Shown: in pieces, positions 51,177-60,634 of the stretch | Numbering within the stretch: position 1 is the stretch's first letter | Layout of the letters: every line of letters begins with the position of its first letter | Source: Bacillus sp. A301a_S52 | GTDB lineage: Bacteria; Bacillota; Bacilli; Bacillales; Salisediminibacteriaceae | Direction of reading: 5' to 3' | NCBI GenBank assembly: GCA_024701455.1 | Contig: JABXYP010000001.1 | Coordinates: 2,980,001 to 3,044,000 of the forward strand | DNA length: 64,000 nucleotides | Translations under genes and position numbers: made by a program | Notes under the pieces: model-generated | Seen by the model: the letters and a program-made list of their open reading frames with translations, nothing else | Told to the model about the DNA's origin: nothing | Database searches by the model: none

Positions 51177-52601
51177 TTAAATATCCTGGCCGAAAATCAA
51201 GTCCGGAGCTGCGATTCCCGGGTTTGTCATCTCTTTCGGGTCCAGAATTCTGTTTAGCTCCTCTTCCGTTAAAATACCTTTTTCAAGACATATGTCCCTA
51301 ACTGGTCGCCTTGAGGTAATCGCTTCTTTCGCAATACGTGCAGCTGTTTCATAACCTACATGTGGATTAATCGCTGTGATAATACCGACACTATTTTCTA
51401 CGAGATCTCGGCATCGTTCAATATTTGCTTCAATGCCATCTACGGCAAACTCTTTAAAAACATGGATACCATTTTTAAGAATAGAGAATGATTGCAATAA
51501 ATTAAATACGAGTACGGGCTCCATAACATTTAATTCAAGTTGCCCTGCTTCTGAAGCAAGACTGATAGTATGATCATTCCCAATAACCTGAAAAGATATT
51601 TGGTTAATGACTTCACACATAACAGGGTTGACTTTTCCGGGCATAATGGATGATCCTGCCTGTCTGGGAGGAAGATTGATTTCATTAAATCCGGTGCGAG
51701 GGCCTGAACTCATAAGACGCAAATCATTTGCAATCTTAGACAAATTAATAGCTAGTATTTTCATCGCACCAGACAGCTGTGTATAAGCATCTGTGTTTTG
51801 AGTAGCATCCACTAAGTTTTCTGCTCTATGGAAAGGCATGCCTGTCATTTCTGCTAAGTTTTTTGTTACTTTCTCTATGTATTCTGGTAAGGCATTTAAC
51901 CCTGTTCCAACCGCTGTAGCCCCCATATTCACTTCATACAAATGATCTACTGATTGCTTAATTCTTGAAAGATCTCTCGTAAGTAATCTTCGATATGAAC
52001 CAAACTCTTGGCCCAGACGGATGGGAACAGCATCTTGAAGATGGGTTCTCCCCATTTTGATAACATGATCGAACTCATCTTCCTTTTTTGTCATCGTTTC
52101 AATTAATTCATTTAACATATGAATGAGGCCATGTGATAAGTTCAGACATGCGATATGAATAGCAGTTGGAAAGGTATCATTTGTTGACTGAGCCATGTTT
52201 ACATGGGTGTTAGGGCTCACTTTTAGATAATCTCCTTTTTCTCCCCCTAATAATTCAATAGCCCTATTAGCGATGACTTCGTTTGCATTCATGTTAAATG
52301 ACGTACCAGCGCCCCCTTGAATACTGTCAACTATAAATTCGTCATTAAATTTTCCTTCAATCACCTCATCAGCTGCTTTCATCACTACTTCAGCAATCGT
52401 TTTGTTTAAGGCTCCTACCTGGGAATTGGCTTTCGCGGCTGCTTTCTTAACATACCCAAATGCTTTAATTAATTCCTCGTGTGGAGGATATCCTGTAATA
52501 GGGAAATTTTCTTTTGCTCTCACTGTCTGTATACCATAATAGGCATGCGCAGGAATTTGACGTTCTCCCATTAAGTCTCTTTCCGTTCTCATAGCTGTCA
52601 T
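51177..52601 (-). CDS. aspA: Aspartate ammonia-lyase
   Basis: Converts L-aspartate to fumarate and ammonia; cytoplasmic homotetramer. 474 residues. The fumarase/aspartase signature GSSIMPGKVNPVMCE is at about 315-330, with THVNMAQSTNDTFPTAIH and TGLNALPEY typical of aspartase rather than fumarase. I chose ATG 52601, ten bases after AAGGGAG. In B. subtilis the aspartase gene (ansB) is elsewhere with ansA; here it interrupts the conserved maf-spoIIB order, and it has its own terminator. Confidence 0.88.
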   Translation of the reverse strand: MTAMRTERDLMGERQIPAHAYYGIQTVRAKENFPITGYPPHEELIKAFGYVKKAAAKANSQVGALNKTIAEVVMKAADEVIEGKFNDEFIVDSIQGGAGTSFNMNANEVIANRAIELLGGEKGDYLKVSPNTHVNMAQSTNDTFPTAIHIACLNLSHGLIHMLNELIETMTKKEDEFDHVIKMGRTHLQDAVPIRLGQEFGSYRRLLTRDLSRIKQSVDHLYEVNMGATAVGTGLNALPEYIEKVTKNLAEMTGMPFHRAENLVDATQNTDAYTQLSGAMKILAINLSKIANDLRLMSSGPRTGFNEINLPPRQAGSSIMPGKVNPVMCEVINQISFQVIGNDHTISLASEAGQLELNVMEPVLVFNLLQSFSILKNGIHVFKEFAVDGIEANIERCRDLVENSVGIITAINPHVGYETAARIAKEAITSRRPVRDICLEKGILTEEELNRILDPKEMTNPGIAAPDLIFGQDI

Positions 52602-52641
52602 TATCAGCAATCTCCCTTCGATAACAAATAATTTAAGTACC

Positions 52642-53691
52642 TTACTCTTCTATCAACATTATTAATGTATCATAAATTTGCAGACTTTTAAGTAATATCT
52701 GTTGAATTTCTTCATAAGAAGCTTCTTTAGTATTTAATTGCTGGCTGTATGCCATCCACTCACTTATAAGCGCCTCCGCTTCATTACTTTCCAGCAAAGT
52801 ATCTGGTTTGGATTCTTCCCATTTTGCCAGTGTCTCCATTAAAATTTTCGAATTTTCCCCTGTAAAACCTTCCTCAGTTATTTCAGCAAGCAGCCCTATC
52901 CAAGTAGCCCCTAACAAGAAAAACTGTACCGTATCCTCACTCATTTGAAGTTCTCTTGATTCGATGGTAAATGGTTTTACATATGTTTCCACGCCCATTG
53001 AGTCATAATGTTTAGCCAAAGAGTCTGCGCTCTCCGTATTCCCGGCCGCTCCAATAAACAAATAATGATTATTCTTCTCTTCTACAATCATGGAAGGTAT
53101 ATCTTTTTCACTTAATTCTCTTTGCATGTCTTCAGCTTTATTTATAGTTGAGAAAGCACCAGCTTGAACAACATAAACGTCTAGATTTGGAATCTCTACC
53201 GTTTGTTGAATCGCTTCTTCTCCTGTAATAGAAATTACTGAGGGAGCTGATTCTGAACCACTGTCTGCTCCAGAGCTTGTACTATTTGCAGAAAGCATAG
53301 AGAGTAACAACATGCCAAACACACCACCAATGACAACAGCAGACGACACAGCAAGAAACACTGCATTTTTTAATATGCTTAAGGCAAACGTCCTCGGACC
53401 ACGCTTCACTTTCTTTCGATGAGAAGGAGGGAGCTTTGGGCTATGTTCACTTTTACCATCATCCCAAAAAGGCTTTCTTAGTTCTTCCATCGTGCGACGT
53501 TTCTTATGGAGGTCAACAATTTTTTCCTTATTATTTGAATGGGCGTTATCTGTCTTCCAATGAGACACGTCATTCGTTTCCGTTGATTTCATGTTTTTAT
53601 TATTAGTCCGTTCATCCAATGGAAGCGTCCACGTTTCTATTTTCTTATATTTTCCATCTAATTTAACTGTAACATCTTTTTTTCGATTCAC
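52642..53691 (-). CDS. spoIIB: SPOR-domain protein, SpoIIB-like
   Basis: 349 residues: polar cytoplasmic part (1-100), one membrane helix (about 105-128) and an extracytoplasmic SPOR domain (about 155-230; LDVYVVQAGAFSTINKAEDM, then HYLFIGAAGNTESADSLAKHY) that binds denuded glycan strands. SpoIIB helps engulfment by locating the septal machinery. Position between maf and comC as in B. subtilis supports the name. I chose GTG 53691, 11 bases after AAAGGAG; GTG 53703 overlaps that site. Confidence 0.85.
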   Translation of the reverse strand: MNRKKDVTVKLDGKYKKIETWTLPLDERTNNKNMKSTETNDVSHWKTDNAHSNNKEKIVDLHKKRRTMEELRKPFWDDGKSEHSPKLPPSHRKKVKRGPRTFALSILKNAVFLAVSSAVVIGGVFGMLLLSMLSANSTSSGADSGSESAPSVISITGEEAIQQTVEIPNLDVYVVQAGAFSTINKAEDMQRELSEKDIPSMIVEEKNNHYLFIGAAGNTESADSLAKHYDSMGVETYVKPFTIESRELQMSEDTVQFFLLGATWIGLLAEITEEGFTGENSKILMETLAKWEESKPDTLLESNEAEALISEWMAYSQQLNTKEASYEEIQQILLKSLQIYDTLIMLIEE

Positions 53692-54030
53692 GTCGTTATG
53701 CACTCCTTTCTGTCTGCCAGTTCTCTATACAAGTCTATTATCTAAGCCAAGTTGATAGAACTGAAAACATGTGCATTCGTTTAAGGAATTCAATCATTTT
53801 TATAGAGGCTAAAATAGGACACTACTAGATTTAAATTCAACATATCCATAAGTTTTGATGAACCACGCGCAAGACGATCATTAGTTACTTAGTTAAAATA
53901 AATAACCGTGCAAATGATAACCTTCAGCCTTCAGTGTAACAAATGTTTATAGTCAGCTTAAACAGAATAATTAAAATTATACGGATAGATATACATGTTT
54001 ACATAAGATTCCATTTTTATAAATCAAGAG
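53692..54030. other. Gene-free region between spoIIB and comC
   Basis: AT-rich, no ORF with a ribosome site, no strong hairpin. It should contain the spoIIB promoter. Confidence 0.4.
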
Positions 54031-54813
54031 CTATAGGGGGTAAAAAACACTAATGATTGACTCATAATAAAAAGTTATTAATTCCTTTCCAAAAAAGTAA
54101 GCAGTTATGCTTCCAATCGCAATAAATGGTCCAAAAGGGACAGCCGTTGTTCGATCCCATTTTTTCATTATCATCCCCATTAAACCAACTAAAGTGCCAA
54201 TTACTGAGGCTATTAGGAGGGACAAGAAGACATTAGAAAGGCCAAGGACAAAACCGAGCACCCCATATAATTTTATATCTCCACCCCCCATCCCTCCTTT
54301 AGATAATACTGCAAGTAGGAACAACAATAAAAAACCTGTAATGGCAGCTACCGAGGCATCCCACCATGGATCTAATGGAACAAGTGTATGTCGAAGTAAA
54401 ATGAAGAAGATAAGAAATAATAAGAGGACATTATTTAGAATCAATTTATATATCAAATCACTGACAGTAATAATGATCAATAAGGAGATCAATGAAAGTG
54501 CCATGAGTAGTTCCCAACTTAAACCAATCTTCATTACTGCTAATACAAATAATGCTCCTGTCATTAACTCCATAAGAGGATAAAGAAGAGAAATTCTTGT
54601 TTGACATGTACGACACCGTCCTTTAAAAGCAATAAAAGAAATGATTGGTATTAATTCAGATGCTTTTAAATTCACTTTACAGTTACGACAATGGGACCTT
54701 GGCAGTATAAAAGATTCTTTCTCTGGAAGTCTAACACCCACCACATTAAAAAATGAACCCATAATAATACCGATTAAAAATATGGTTAGATACATTATCA
54801 TAGTAAATGACAT
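54031..54813 (-). CDS. comC: Type IV prepilin leader peptidase ComC
   Basis: 260-residue membrane aspartyl protease that processes competence pseudopilins. Two Cys pairs CRNC and CRTC in the first cytoplasmic loop (about 41-72) bind zinc. The catalytic Asp residues are in VSDLIYK and GGGDIKLYG. Six to eight membrane helices. ATG 54813 lies five bases after GGGGAG. Confidence 0.93.
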   Translation of the reverse strand: MSFTMIMYLTIFLIGIIMGSFFNVVGVRLPEKESFILPRSHCRNCKVNLKASELIPIISFIAFKGRCRTCQTRISLLYPLMELMTGALFVLAVMKIGLSWELLMALSLISLLIIITVSDLIYKLILNNVLLLFLIFFILLRHTLVPLDPWWDASVAAITGFLLLFLLAVLSKGGMGGGDIKLYGVLGFVLGLSNVFLSLLIASVIGTLVGLMGMIMKKWDRTTAVPFGPFIAIGSITAYFFGKELITFYYESIISVFYPL

Positions 54814-54897
54814 ACTCACTCCCCTGACTTCCCTTTATCGATGGTTATGAACTATAACAAACCTTGAACTTGTAAAGCTTTAGAAATGTTAAATACA

Positions 54898-56580
54898 TTA
54901 AGAGTATTGTGCAACTTTATTGCGCCCTTTTTGCTTAGCACCCGTGTACATGGCTCTGTCTGCATTTCTCAATACTTCAATAGGTGTATCTTCTTCTGAC
55001 AATTTGGTAGCTACACCGATACTAGCAGTTATGTTAATTAATTTTTTCTCACCTTTGAGAAGATCATCAGAAACAATAAAAAACTTTGCTTCAATGGCAC
55101 GTCTAACTCGCTCTCCCACATCGAACGCTTCAAACAACTTAGCATTATCTAATAAAATAACGAACTCTTCTCCTCCGTATCTCCCTACTATTCCATCATC
55201 TTTTATTGTTTGTGTTAGTATTTCTGCCACCTGAATGAGAACATCATTTCCACTTTGATGACCATATGTATCATTGACTGATTTAAAATGGTCTAAGTCA
55301 ATTATTACGATTGCATATGACGTATCTAATTTTTCATAATCACTTAGAACCTTTTTGAAATAGTTAAAATTATACAATCCTGTTAACCCACAGCATTCAC
55401 TATCCTTCTTAGTTTGAGCAATATATCTCGCATTTTGCACAGCTACTGATAAATAATTAGCAATTATCTCTAATACTTTTTGATCGCTCTTCTGAAAAAC
55501 ATTTTTCCGTTGATTCGTCAGTGTTATGACGGCTACAATGTTATGATTTCTTACACAAGGCGCCGCCATAATGGATTGATTTCCTAATAGGACATTTTCT
55601 GAATCTAAATGTTCCCACTGTTTTCTCGATGTAAAGAGTACTGATCCCCCAGTTTGTAAAACGTGCTTACTGACTCCATCACCTTCTGACAGATCATCCT
55701 TGTCAAAGGACTGGCTCATATAGATTGGCCGTAAACGATTATAATCTTCTTGTTCAAATAATAAAATACTTTGTGTAGGAAAAATCTTCGAGCACGTTGA
55801 GATGAATAATTCAATTATAGTGTTAACTTCTAAGCTATCATTTACTTCATGGCCAAAAGAACTAACCTGTTTAAGCAATTCTGTCGTTTTCTTATCTTCA
55901 TTGTAGATTTTAAGAATTAAAAAGACTGAGACTATCGGGATTCCCGTTATAAGTACAGCAATATACCCAACTTCCTCATAAAGCATAGCAAGAGCTAAAC
56001 CCACTAAAACAATTAGCAAACAACTTATAGCCTGCCACTTAAAAGCCTCATCAAAAAAGGACACCTCACGCATATCAAACAAATAGTAATGACAGAGGTA
56101 GAGCAAGAGGTTATTTAACACAAAAAAAGTGAACGTGTACACTAAGATTGGCACCGACATCTCTATCATCATACCTACTGTAAAATGGCCGGTAGTACCA
56201 CCTGCTAAATAAAATAAAGACGCTGAACCTAACGAAGTAGCTATAAATATTAATCCGTTTATGGGAATACGATAGACATCATCGGTGGAGATTTTCAATT
56301 TAAAAAGAGTGGTTAGAATAGCAATTTGTGTCACGAGGATTTCAATTAATAAACCAAAGTGGAGAAAAATAGCTAAAGATATCCCATGAAATGGAATAAC
56401 AGACGTATATCTAATTTGAATAGGGAATAAAGATGCAACCATAATTAGGGCTGTAAAAGAAAGAATGGCCAGCCCAGAGGTCTGCCATAAAGGGAGGGTG
56501 TTTTCTATAATATAATAAATAAATGGCGGGACAATGAGTAACCACGTTATCCAGAGGGAAAGCTGTTTTCTTTCTGACAC
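54898..56580 (-). CDS. Membrane diguanylate cyclase (7-8 TM, GAF, GGDEF)
   Basis: 560 residues. About seven to eight N-terminal membrane helices (10-225), a GAF-like sensor (about 235-390; VIELFISTCSKIFPTQSILL) and a C-terminal GGDEF domain (about 400-560). The active site GRYGGEEFVILL is intact, as are DLDHFKSVNDTYGHQSG and RADRAMY-type (RNADRAMYTGAKQKGRNKV). It should make c-di-GMP; the opposing EAL protein lies at 12980. It stands between comC and folC, where B. subtilis has no such gene. Confidence 0.88.
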   Translation of the reverse strand: MSERKQLSLWITWLLIVPPFIYYIIENTLPLWQTSGLAILSFTALIMVASLFPIQIRYTSVIPFHGISLAIFLHFGLLIEILVTQIAILTTLFKLKISTDDVYRIPINGLIFIATSLGSASLFYLAGGTTGHFTVGMMIEMSVPILVYTFTFFVLNNLLLYLCHYYLFDMREVSFFDEAFKWQAISCLLIVLVGLALAMLYEEVGYIAVLITGIPIVSVFLILKIYNEDKKTTELLKQVSSFGHEVNDSLEVNTIIELFISTCSKIFPTQSILLFEQEDYNRLRPIYMSQSFDKDDLSEGDGVSKHVLQTGGSVLFTSRKQWEHLDSENVLLGNQSIMAAPCVRNHNIVAVITLTNQRKNVFQKSDQKVLEIIANYLSVAVQNARYIAQTKKDSECCGLTGLYNFNYFKKVLSDYEKLDTSYAIVIIDLDHFKSVNDTYGHQSGNDVLIQVAEILTQTIKDDGIVGRYGGEEFVILLDNAKLFEAFDVGERVRRAIEAKFFIVSDDLLKGEKKLINITASIGVATKLSEEDTPIEVLRNADRAMYTGAKQKGRNKVAQYS

Positions 56581-56730
56581 GTTTGGTCACATCCTTAATG
56601 GAGTTCAAGGCATTCATACTACAGCATTTTAATAAAACACTCTAGTAATCTCTTTTATTACATTACCATAGTTTGGTTAATTTGTTAAGTCAAATGACTC
56701 ACTTTCCACAGGCTTACTTAGGCAAATTAC

Positions 56731-58035
56731 CTAATTGCTATTTAAGGTTTGATCGATCACATAACTGCGACAAATTCCTGCAAAATAATGTGAACCTGTC
56801 ACAAGTAGCATGTGATTTTGTTCTTTCTTATTAAACCAGTCATTCACCCACTTTTTCCAATCACTAATTATGTCTTCCTCAGCCACATCTGTCACATGTA
56901 AATAATCTTTTTTTGTCATACAACGTGGATCTGAAAATTCTGTCACATAGACCTTGATATTAAGATCATGTAAACGTTTAAGCATATTTCCTACTGCTTT
57001 ATCTTTCATGGCAGCAAAAAGAACCGTCACTTGCTTGTTATGAGGCAAATCCATGATATTGTGACAAACAGTTGCCATTGCTTCATCATTATGTGCCGTA
57101 TCAATGATAATTTCTGGCTCTTCACTTATAGTCTCCCATCTTCCTTCAAGACCTGCTTGTAGAAGCCCTATTCTTAAGTCCCTCTCTGCCACTTTCCACT
57201 GCAATTGGTCCGCCAGTACCGTTATCGTCAGCAATGCTAACGCCGCATTCATTATTTGATGTTGCCCTTTTAATGTAAGTGTATAAGGTTTCGGCGATGA
57301 AACACTCTCCATTTTAAACTCAAATGTATGGCTATTTAACTGTTTAATTTGAGTGTTACTTTGTAATGAATACATAGTGGTCTTTTTATCTTTTGCTATC
57401 TTTCTCATAATTTGAAGAGCACTTCCCTCTGCAGCAGTAAAATGAGGCGAAGATGACTTTATAATGCCCGCTTTTTCCATTGCAATCTTTTCAATGGTAT
57501 CCCCTAGAAAGGCTTGGTGATCATAGCCAACATTCGTAATAACTGTAGCAATTGGCGATGAAAGAACGTTCGTAGCATCTAGTCGTCCACCCATTCCTGC
57601 TTCAATGAGAACAATATCCATAGGTTTCAAGCGAGCAAAGTAATAAAAAGCGAGTGCTGTTATACATTCAAATTCACTAACAACCTCATGACGATCCCTT
57701 TCAACTTTTTTCACAGAAGGCAGAATCTCACTAAACGCTCCTGCAAAATCTTCTTTCGAAATAGGCTCGCGATTGACTGTTAATTGATCTTTCTCCTCAC
57801 CGAAGACAGGTGTATTAAAAGCCCCTACTGTAAAACCAGCCTCATTTAATATAGAAGAGAGAAAAGCACAGACAGACCCTTTTCCATTCGTCCCAGCTAC
57901 ATGCAAAAACCGTACGTCTTTCTCAGGATGATTCAAATAGCCCATTAGTTCTTCCATACGTTCTAGTGAATAGACAATTCCTGCTCCTTTTTTTTCTGCT
58001 AATATTGCAATCGCTTCAGAATAGCTCAGTTTCAT
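56731..58035 (-). CDS. folC: Folylpolyglutamate synthase / dihydrofolate synthase
   Basis: 434-residue Mur-ligase-family enzyme that adds glutamate to dihydropteroate and folates. ATP loop GTNGKGSVCAFLSSIL (at about 47-62), GGRLDATNV, and VTNVGYDHQAFLGDT. B. subtilis has valS just before folC; here the next gene upstream is an unrelated divergent ATP-grasp pair. Confidence 0.95.
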   Translation of the reverse strand: MKLSYSEAIAILAEKKGAGIVYSLERMEELMGYLNHPEKDVRFLHVAGTNGKGSVCAFLSSILNEAGFTVGAFNTPVFGEEKDQLTVNREPISKEDFAGAFSEILPSVKKVERDRHEVVSEFECITALAFYYFARLKPMDIVLIEAGMGGRLDATNVLSSPIATVITNVGYDHQAFLGDTIEKIAMEKAGIIKSSSPHFTAAEGSALQIMRKIAKDKKTTMYSLQSNTQIKQLNSHTFEFKMESVSSPKPYTLTLKGQHQIMNAALALLTITVLADQLQWKVAERDLRIGLLQAGLEGRWETISEEPEIIIDTAHNDEAMATVCHNIMDLPHNKQVTVLFAAMKDKAVGNMLKRLHDLNIKVYVTEFSDPRCMTKKDYLHVTDVAEEDIISDWKKWVNDWFNKKEQNHMLLVTGSHYFAGICRSYVIDQTLNSN

Positions 58036-58187
58036 GATTTTCTCCTTCGTTATCCATTTAATAGTCTTTGCCAGTTGATTTTAGTATATAAACATGCCAT
58101 CATCAATTAGTATAGCAAGCATCAAATAATAGAACACGTTAACATACTATCATACCGTGATTATTTCCTGAAAGGACGATTGACTAA

Positions 58188-59090
58188 ATGAGTGAATTAA
58201 AAGGATGGATTGTTTTTAATGGCCATCTAAAAACAGCAAAATTCCAAGAATACGTGGATTGGTTTGTTGAATCTTGTGAAAAACAGCGAGTCCCTATTGA
58301 AAAAATGACAAATGATGAACTTCTAGTCATGACAGGAGAAAAGGGCCTTATAGTATCTGAAAATAAGAGTGCTTATTTAAAACCCGCCTTCATTCACTTT
58401 GCCGATAAAGATCTCCATTTAGCAAGACAACTAGAAAAACAGGGTGTACGTCTTTTTAACCGCTCATCAACCATTCACATTTGTGATAACAAATCTGTCA
58501 TGCACGGTATTTTAAATGACAGACACCTCCCTATGCCTAAAACGATCATCGCCCCCATGATCTATCCAGGTATGTCATTGCAGGTTAAAAATTATTTAAA
58601 AATAGTGGAAGAAAGGCTCGGCTTACCATTGATTGTTAAAGAAGCTTATGGTTCCTTTGGTGAACAAGTCTATTGGATCGAAACTCGCAATGAATTAGAA
58701 GAAATTGCGCATCGTCTCACAGGTATTGACCATCTCTATCAACAGCCCATTTTCAATAGTTTAGGCACAGACCTTCGCCTCAATGTGGTTGGCGACTCCG
58801 TAGTTGCAGCTATGAAGCGAAACTCACAGAGTGATTTTCGTGCTAATGTAACAGCTGGAGGCACCACACACCCTTATCATCCTACTAAAAACGAATGTGA
58901 ATTGGCTATAGCAGCTGCTAAGGCAGTAGGTGCTGATTTTGCAGGTGTTGACCTTTTAATTGGAAAAGACGGGCCGCTTATATGTGAAGTAAACTCCAAC
59001 CCACACCTGAGAAGCATTTACGACTGTACAGGTATTAATGTTGCAGATCATATGATAGATTATATTAAACATACTGTTACAACTCATTAA
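58188..59090 (+). CDS. RimK-like ATP-grasp ligase, first of a pair
   Basis: 300-residue cytoplasmic enzyme of the RimK/LysX branch, which joins an amino acid (often Glu) to a carboxylate acceptor with ATP. N-terminal pre-ATP-grasp domain (1-105), then LPLIVKEAYGSFGEQVYWIE (ATP-binding Lys and Gly loop), DLRLNVVGDSVVAAMKRN, and the Mg2+ site GVDLLIGKDGPLICEVNSNP. Acceptor unknown. AAAGGA precedes the ATG. The second ATP-grasp gene follows 15 bases later, so the two are co-transcribed against the strand of both neighbours. Confidence 0.85.
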   Translation: MSELKGWIVFNGHLKTAKFQEYVDWFVESCEKQRVPIEKMTNDELLVMTGEKGLIVSENKSAYLKPAFIHFADKDLHLARQLEKQGVRLFNRSSTIHICDNKSVMHGILNDRHLPMPKTIIAPMIYPGMSLQVKNYLKIVEERLGLPLIVKEAYGSFGEQVYWIETRNELEEIAHRLTGIDHLYQQPIFNSLGTDLRLNVVGDSVVAAMKRNSQSDFRANVTAGGTTHPYHPTKNECELAIAAAKAVGADFAGVDLLIGKDGPLICEVNSNPHLRSIYDCTGINVADHMIDYIKHTVTTH

Positions 59091-59105
59091 AGGAGTGGAC
59101 ACACA

Positions 59106-59966
59106 GTGGGGAAAAAACGAGGCTTAGTCATTTATAAGCAACATGAAATTACTCGAAATTTAAAATTTATTAATATGCTTCAACATCATTGTCTGAAAAA
59201 GGATCTGCAACTAGAAGTAATGGCTTATGAACAGTTATGTATTCACTTATCAAATCCAAAATATTTAGCAAGTCCTTTTGATGAGCTACATTATCATTTT
59301 GTGATTAATAGATCGGCCACCCCCTGGTTGAATGAAGTACTCGAGTTAGCAGGTATTCGTTGTTTTAATACGGCTTATGTAGCAAGAATCGCTAATGACA
59401 AACGACTAACACATGCTGTTTTATCAAATATTGATGTCCCAATGTTATCAAGCACTGCTGTTCACAAACACTTTTTTCTCAATGATAATCAGGTGCCAAA
59501 AAAGAAAATGATCATAAAAGATCCTCTCGGAAAAGGCGGTACTGGTGTTAAATTAGCCTCTGCTCCTGAAGATATACATGAACTAGCCACTACTTTAAGT
59601 GATAATTTACTAGTTCAACCGGTAGGTGGTCAAAAGGGTAAAGATTTACGCGTATACATCGTCGGTAATCACATTGTCGGCGCTATCCTACGCGAGTCAG
59701 CGACGGATTTCAGGGCAAATGTATCTATGGGAGGCAGTGCACGTTTTTATGAGCTCAATCAATCTGAGAAACGTCTCATTTCACTTATTACAGATGCCAT
59801 TCACCTCGACTTTGTTGGCGTTGATTTTCTTATTGATGATGATGGCAGTCTTTTGTTCAACGAGATGGAGGATGCCGTCGGTTGTCGGAGTCTTTATATC
59901 CATAGCACTATCGACATTGCAGAGATCTTTGTTGCCTATATCGCTAATGAACTGGAGAAAGGCTAA
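59106..59966 (+). CDS. RimK-like ATP-grasp ligase, second of a pair
   Basis: 286 residues, start GTG behind AAAGGAG. It is related to the first gene: KKKMIIKDPLGKGGTGVKLA for the ATP loop, KDLRVYIVGNHIVGAILRES, DFRANVSMGGSA (almost the same as in the partner, DFRANVTAGGTT). The Mg2+ site is FVGVDFLIDDDGSLLFNEME: Glu-Met-Glu replaces the usual E-x-N, so one metal ligand differs from the partner and it may be less active or have a different acceptor. Convergent with liaR, 32 bases apart. Confidence 0.83.
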   Translation: MGKKRGLVIYKQHEITRNLKFINMLQHHCLKKDLQLEVMAYEQLCIHLSNPKYLASPFDELHYHFVINRSATPWLNEVLELAGIRCFNTAYVARIANDKRLTHAVLSNIDVPMLSSTAVHKHFFLNDNQVPKKKMIIKDPLGKGGTGVKLASAPEDIHELATTLSDNLLVQPVGGQKGKDLRVYIVGNHIVGAILRESATDFRANVSMGGSARFYELNQSEKRLISLITDAIHLDFVGVDFLIDDDGSLLFNEMEDAVGCRSLYIHSTIDIAEIFVAYIANELEKG

Positions 59967-59998
59967 GAAGCCTAAAAGAACAATCGGCCAACTCCTCG

Positions 59999-60634
59999 TT
60001 ACTTTTGGTATAATTTTTGATTAAAGGCGTATATAACTGCTTGGGTACGATCCTGCACGTCTAGCTTACTTAAAATGTTACTAACATGAACTTTCACTGT
60101 CTTTAAGGCAATAAATAATTCGTCAGCAATTTGCTGATTATTCTTCCCTTCAGTCATTAAACGGAGGACTTCACTTTCTCTTTCAGTTAAGTGTTCATGA
60201 AGCTGAGGGGATGACGGTTGCCGCATTTTAGACATAATTTTTCCAGTTACTTCAGGTTCCAAAATGGATTGACCACTATAGGTAGCTCTGATCGCTTTTG
60301 CAATCTCACTTGCTTTTGACGTTTTTAGCATATAGCTCGTAGCACCAGCTTCTAGGGCTGGATATACCTTTTCATCATCAAGGAAACTCGTGACGATGAT
60401 AATTTTAGCTTCAGGCCATTCAGTGGTAATTTTTCTCGTTGCTTCAATCCCATCCATTTCACGCATAACGAGATCCATTAAAATGATATCAGGCCTTAAC
60501 TCTAACGCTAATGCTACCGCCTCTGTCCCATCGTCAGCTTCTGCTATGACATCAATGTCAGGCTGAGCAGATAAATAAGAAGAGACACCAATTCTAACCA
60601 TCTCATGATCATCTGCAAACAAGACCTTAATCAT
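59999..60634 (-). CDS. liaR: Response regulator LiaR
   Basis: NarL-family regulator of 211 residues. Receiver domain with acidic pair FADDHE and phospho-acceptor Asp in IILMDLVM (about 54); LuxR-type HTH at about 148-205 (LTERESEVLRLMTEGKNNQQIADELFIALKTV). Responds to cell-envelope stress with LiaS. The ATG at 60634 overlaps the liaS end by eight bases. Confidence 0.93.
   Translation of the reverse strand: MIKVLFADDHEMVRIGVSSYLSAQPDIDVIAEADDGTEAVALALELRPDIILMDLVMREMDGIEATRKITTEWPEAKIIIVTSFLDDEKVYPALEAGATSYMLKTSKASEIAKAIRATYSGQSILEPEVTGKIMSKMRQPSSPQLHEHLTERESEVLRLMTEGKNNQQIADELFIALKTVKVHVSNILSKLDVQDRTQAVIYAFNQKLYQK

Noticed and set aside
53704..53800. A possible valS end near folC/spoIIB as in B. 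subtilis
   Set aside because: No valyl-tRNA synthetase motifs were found upstream of folC or elsewhere in the window.
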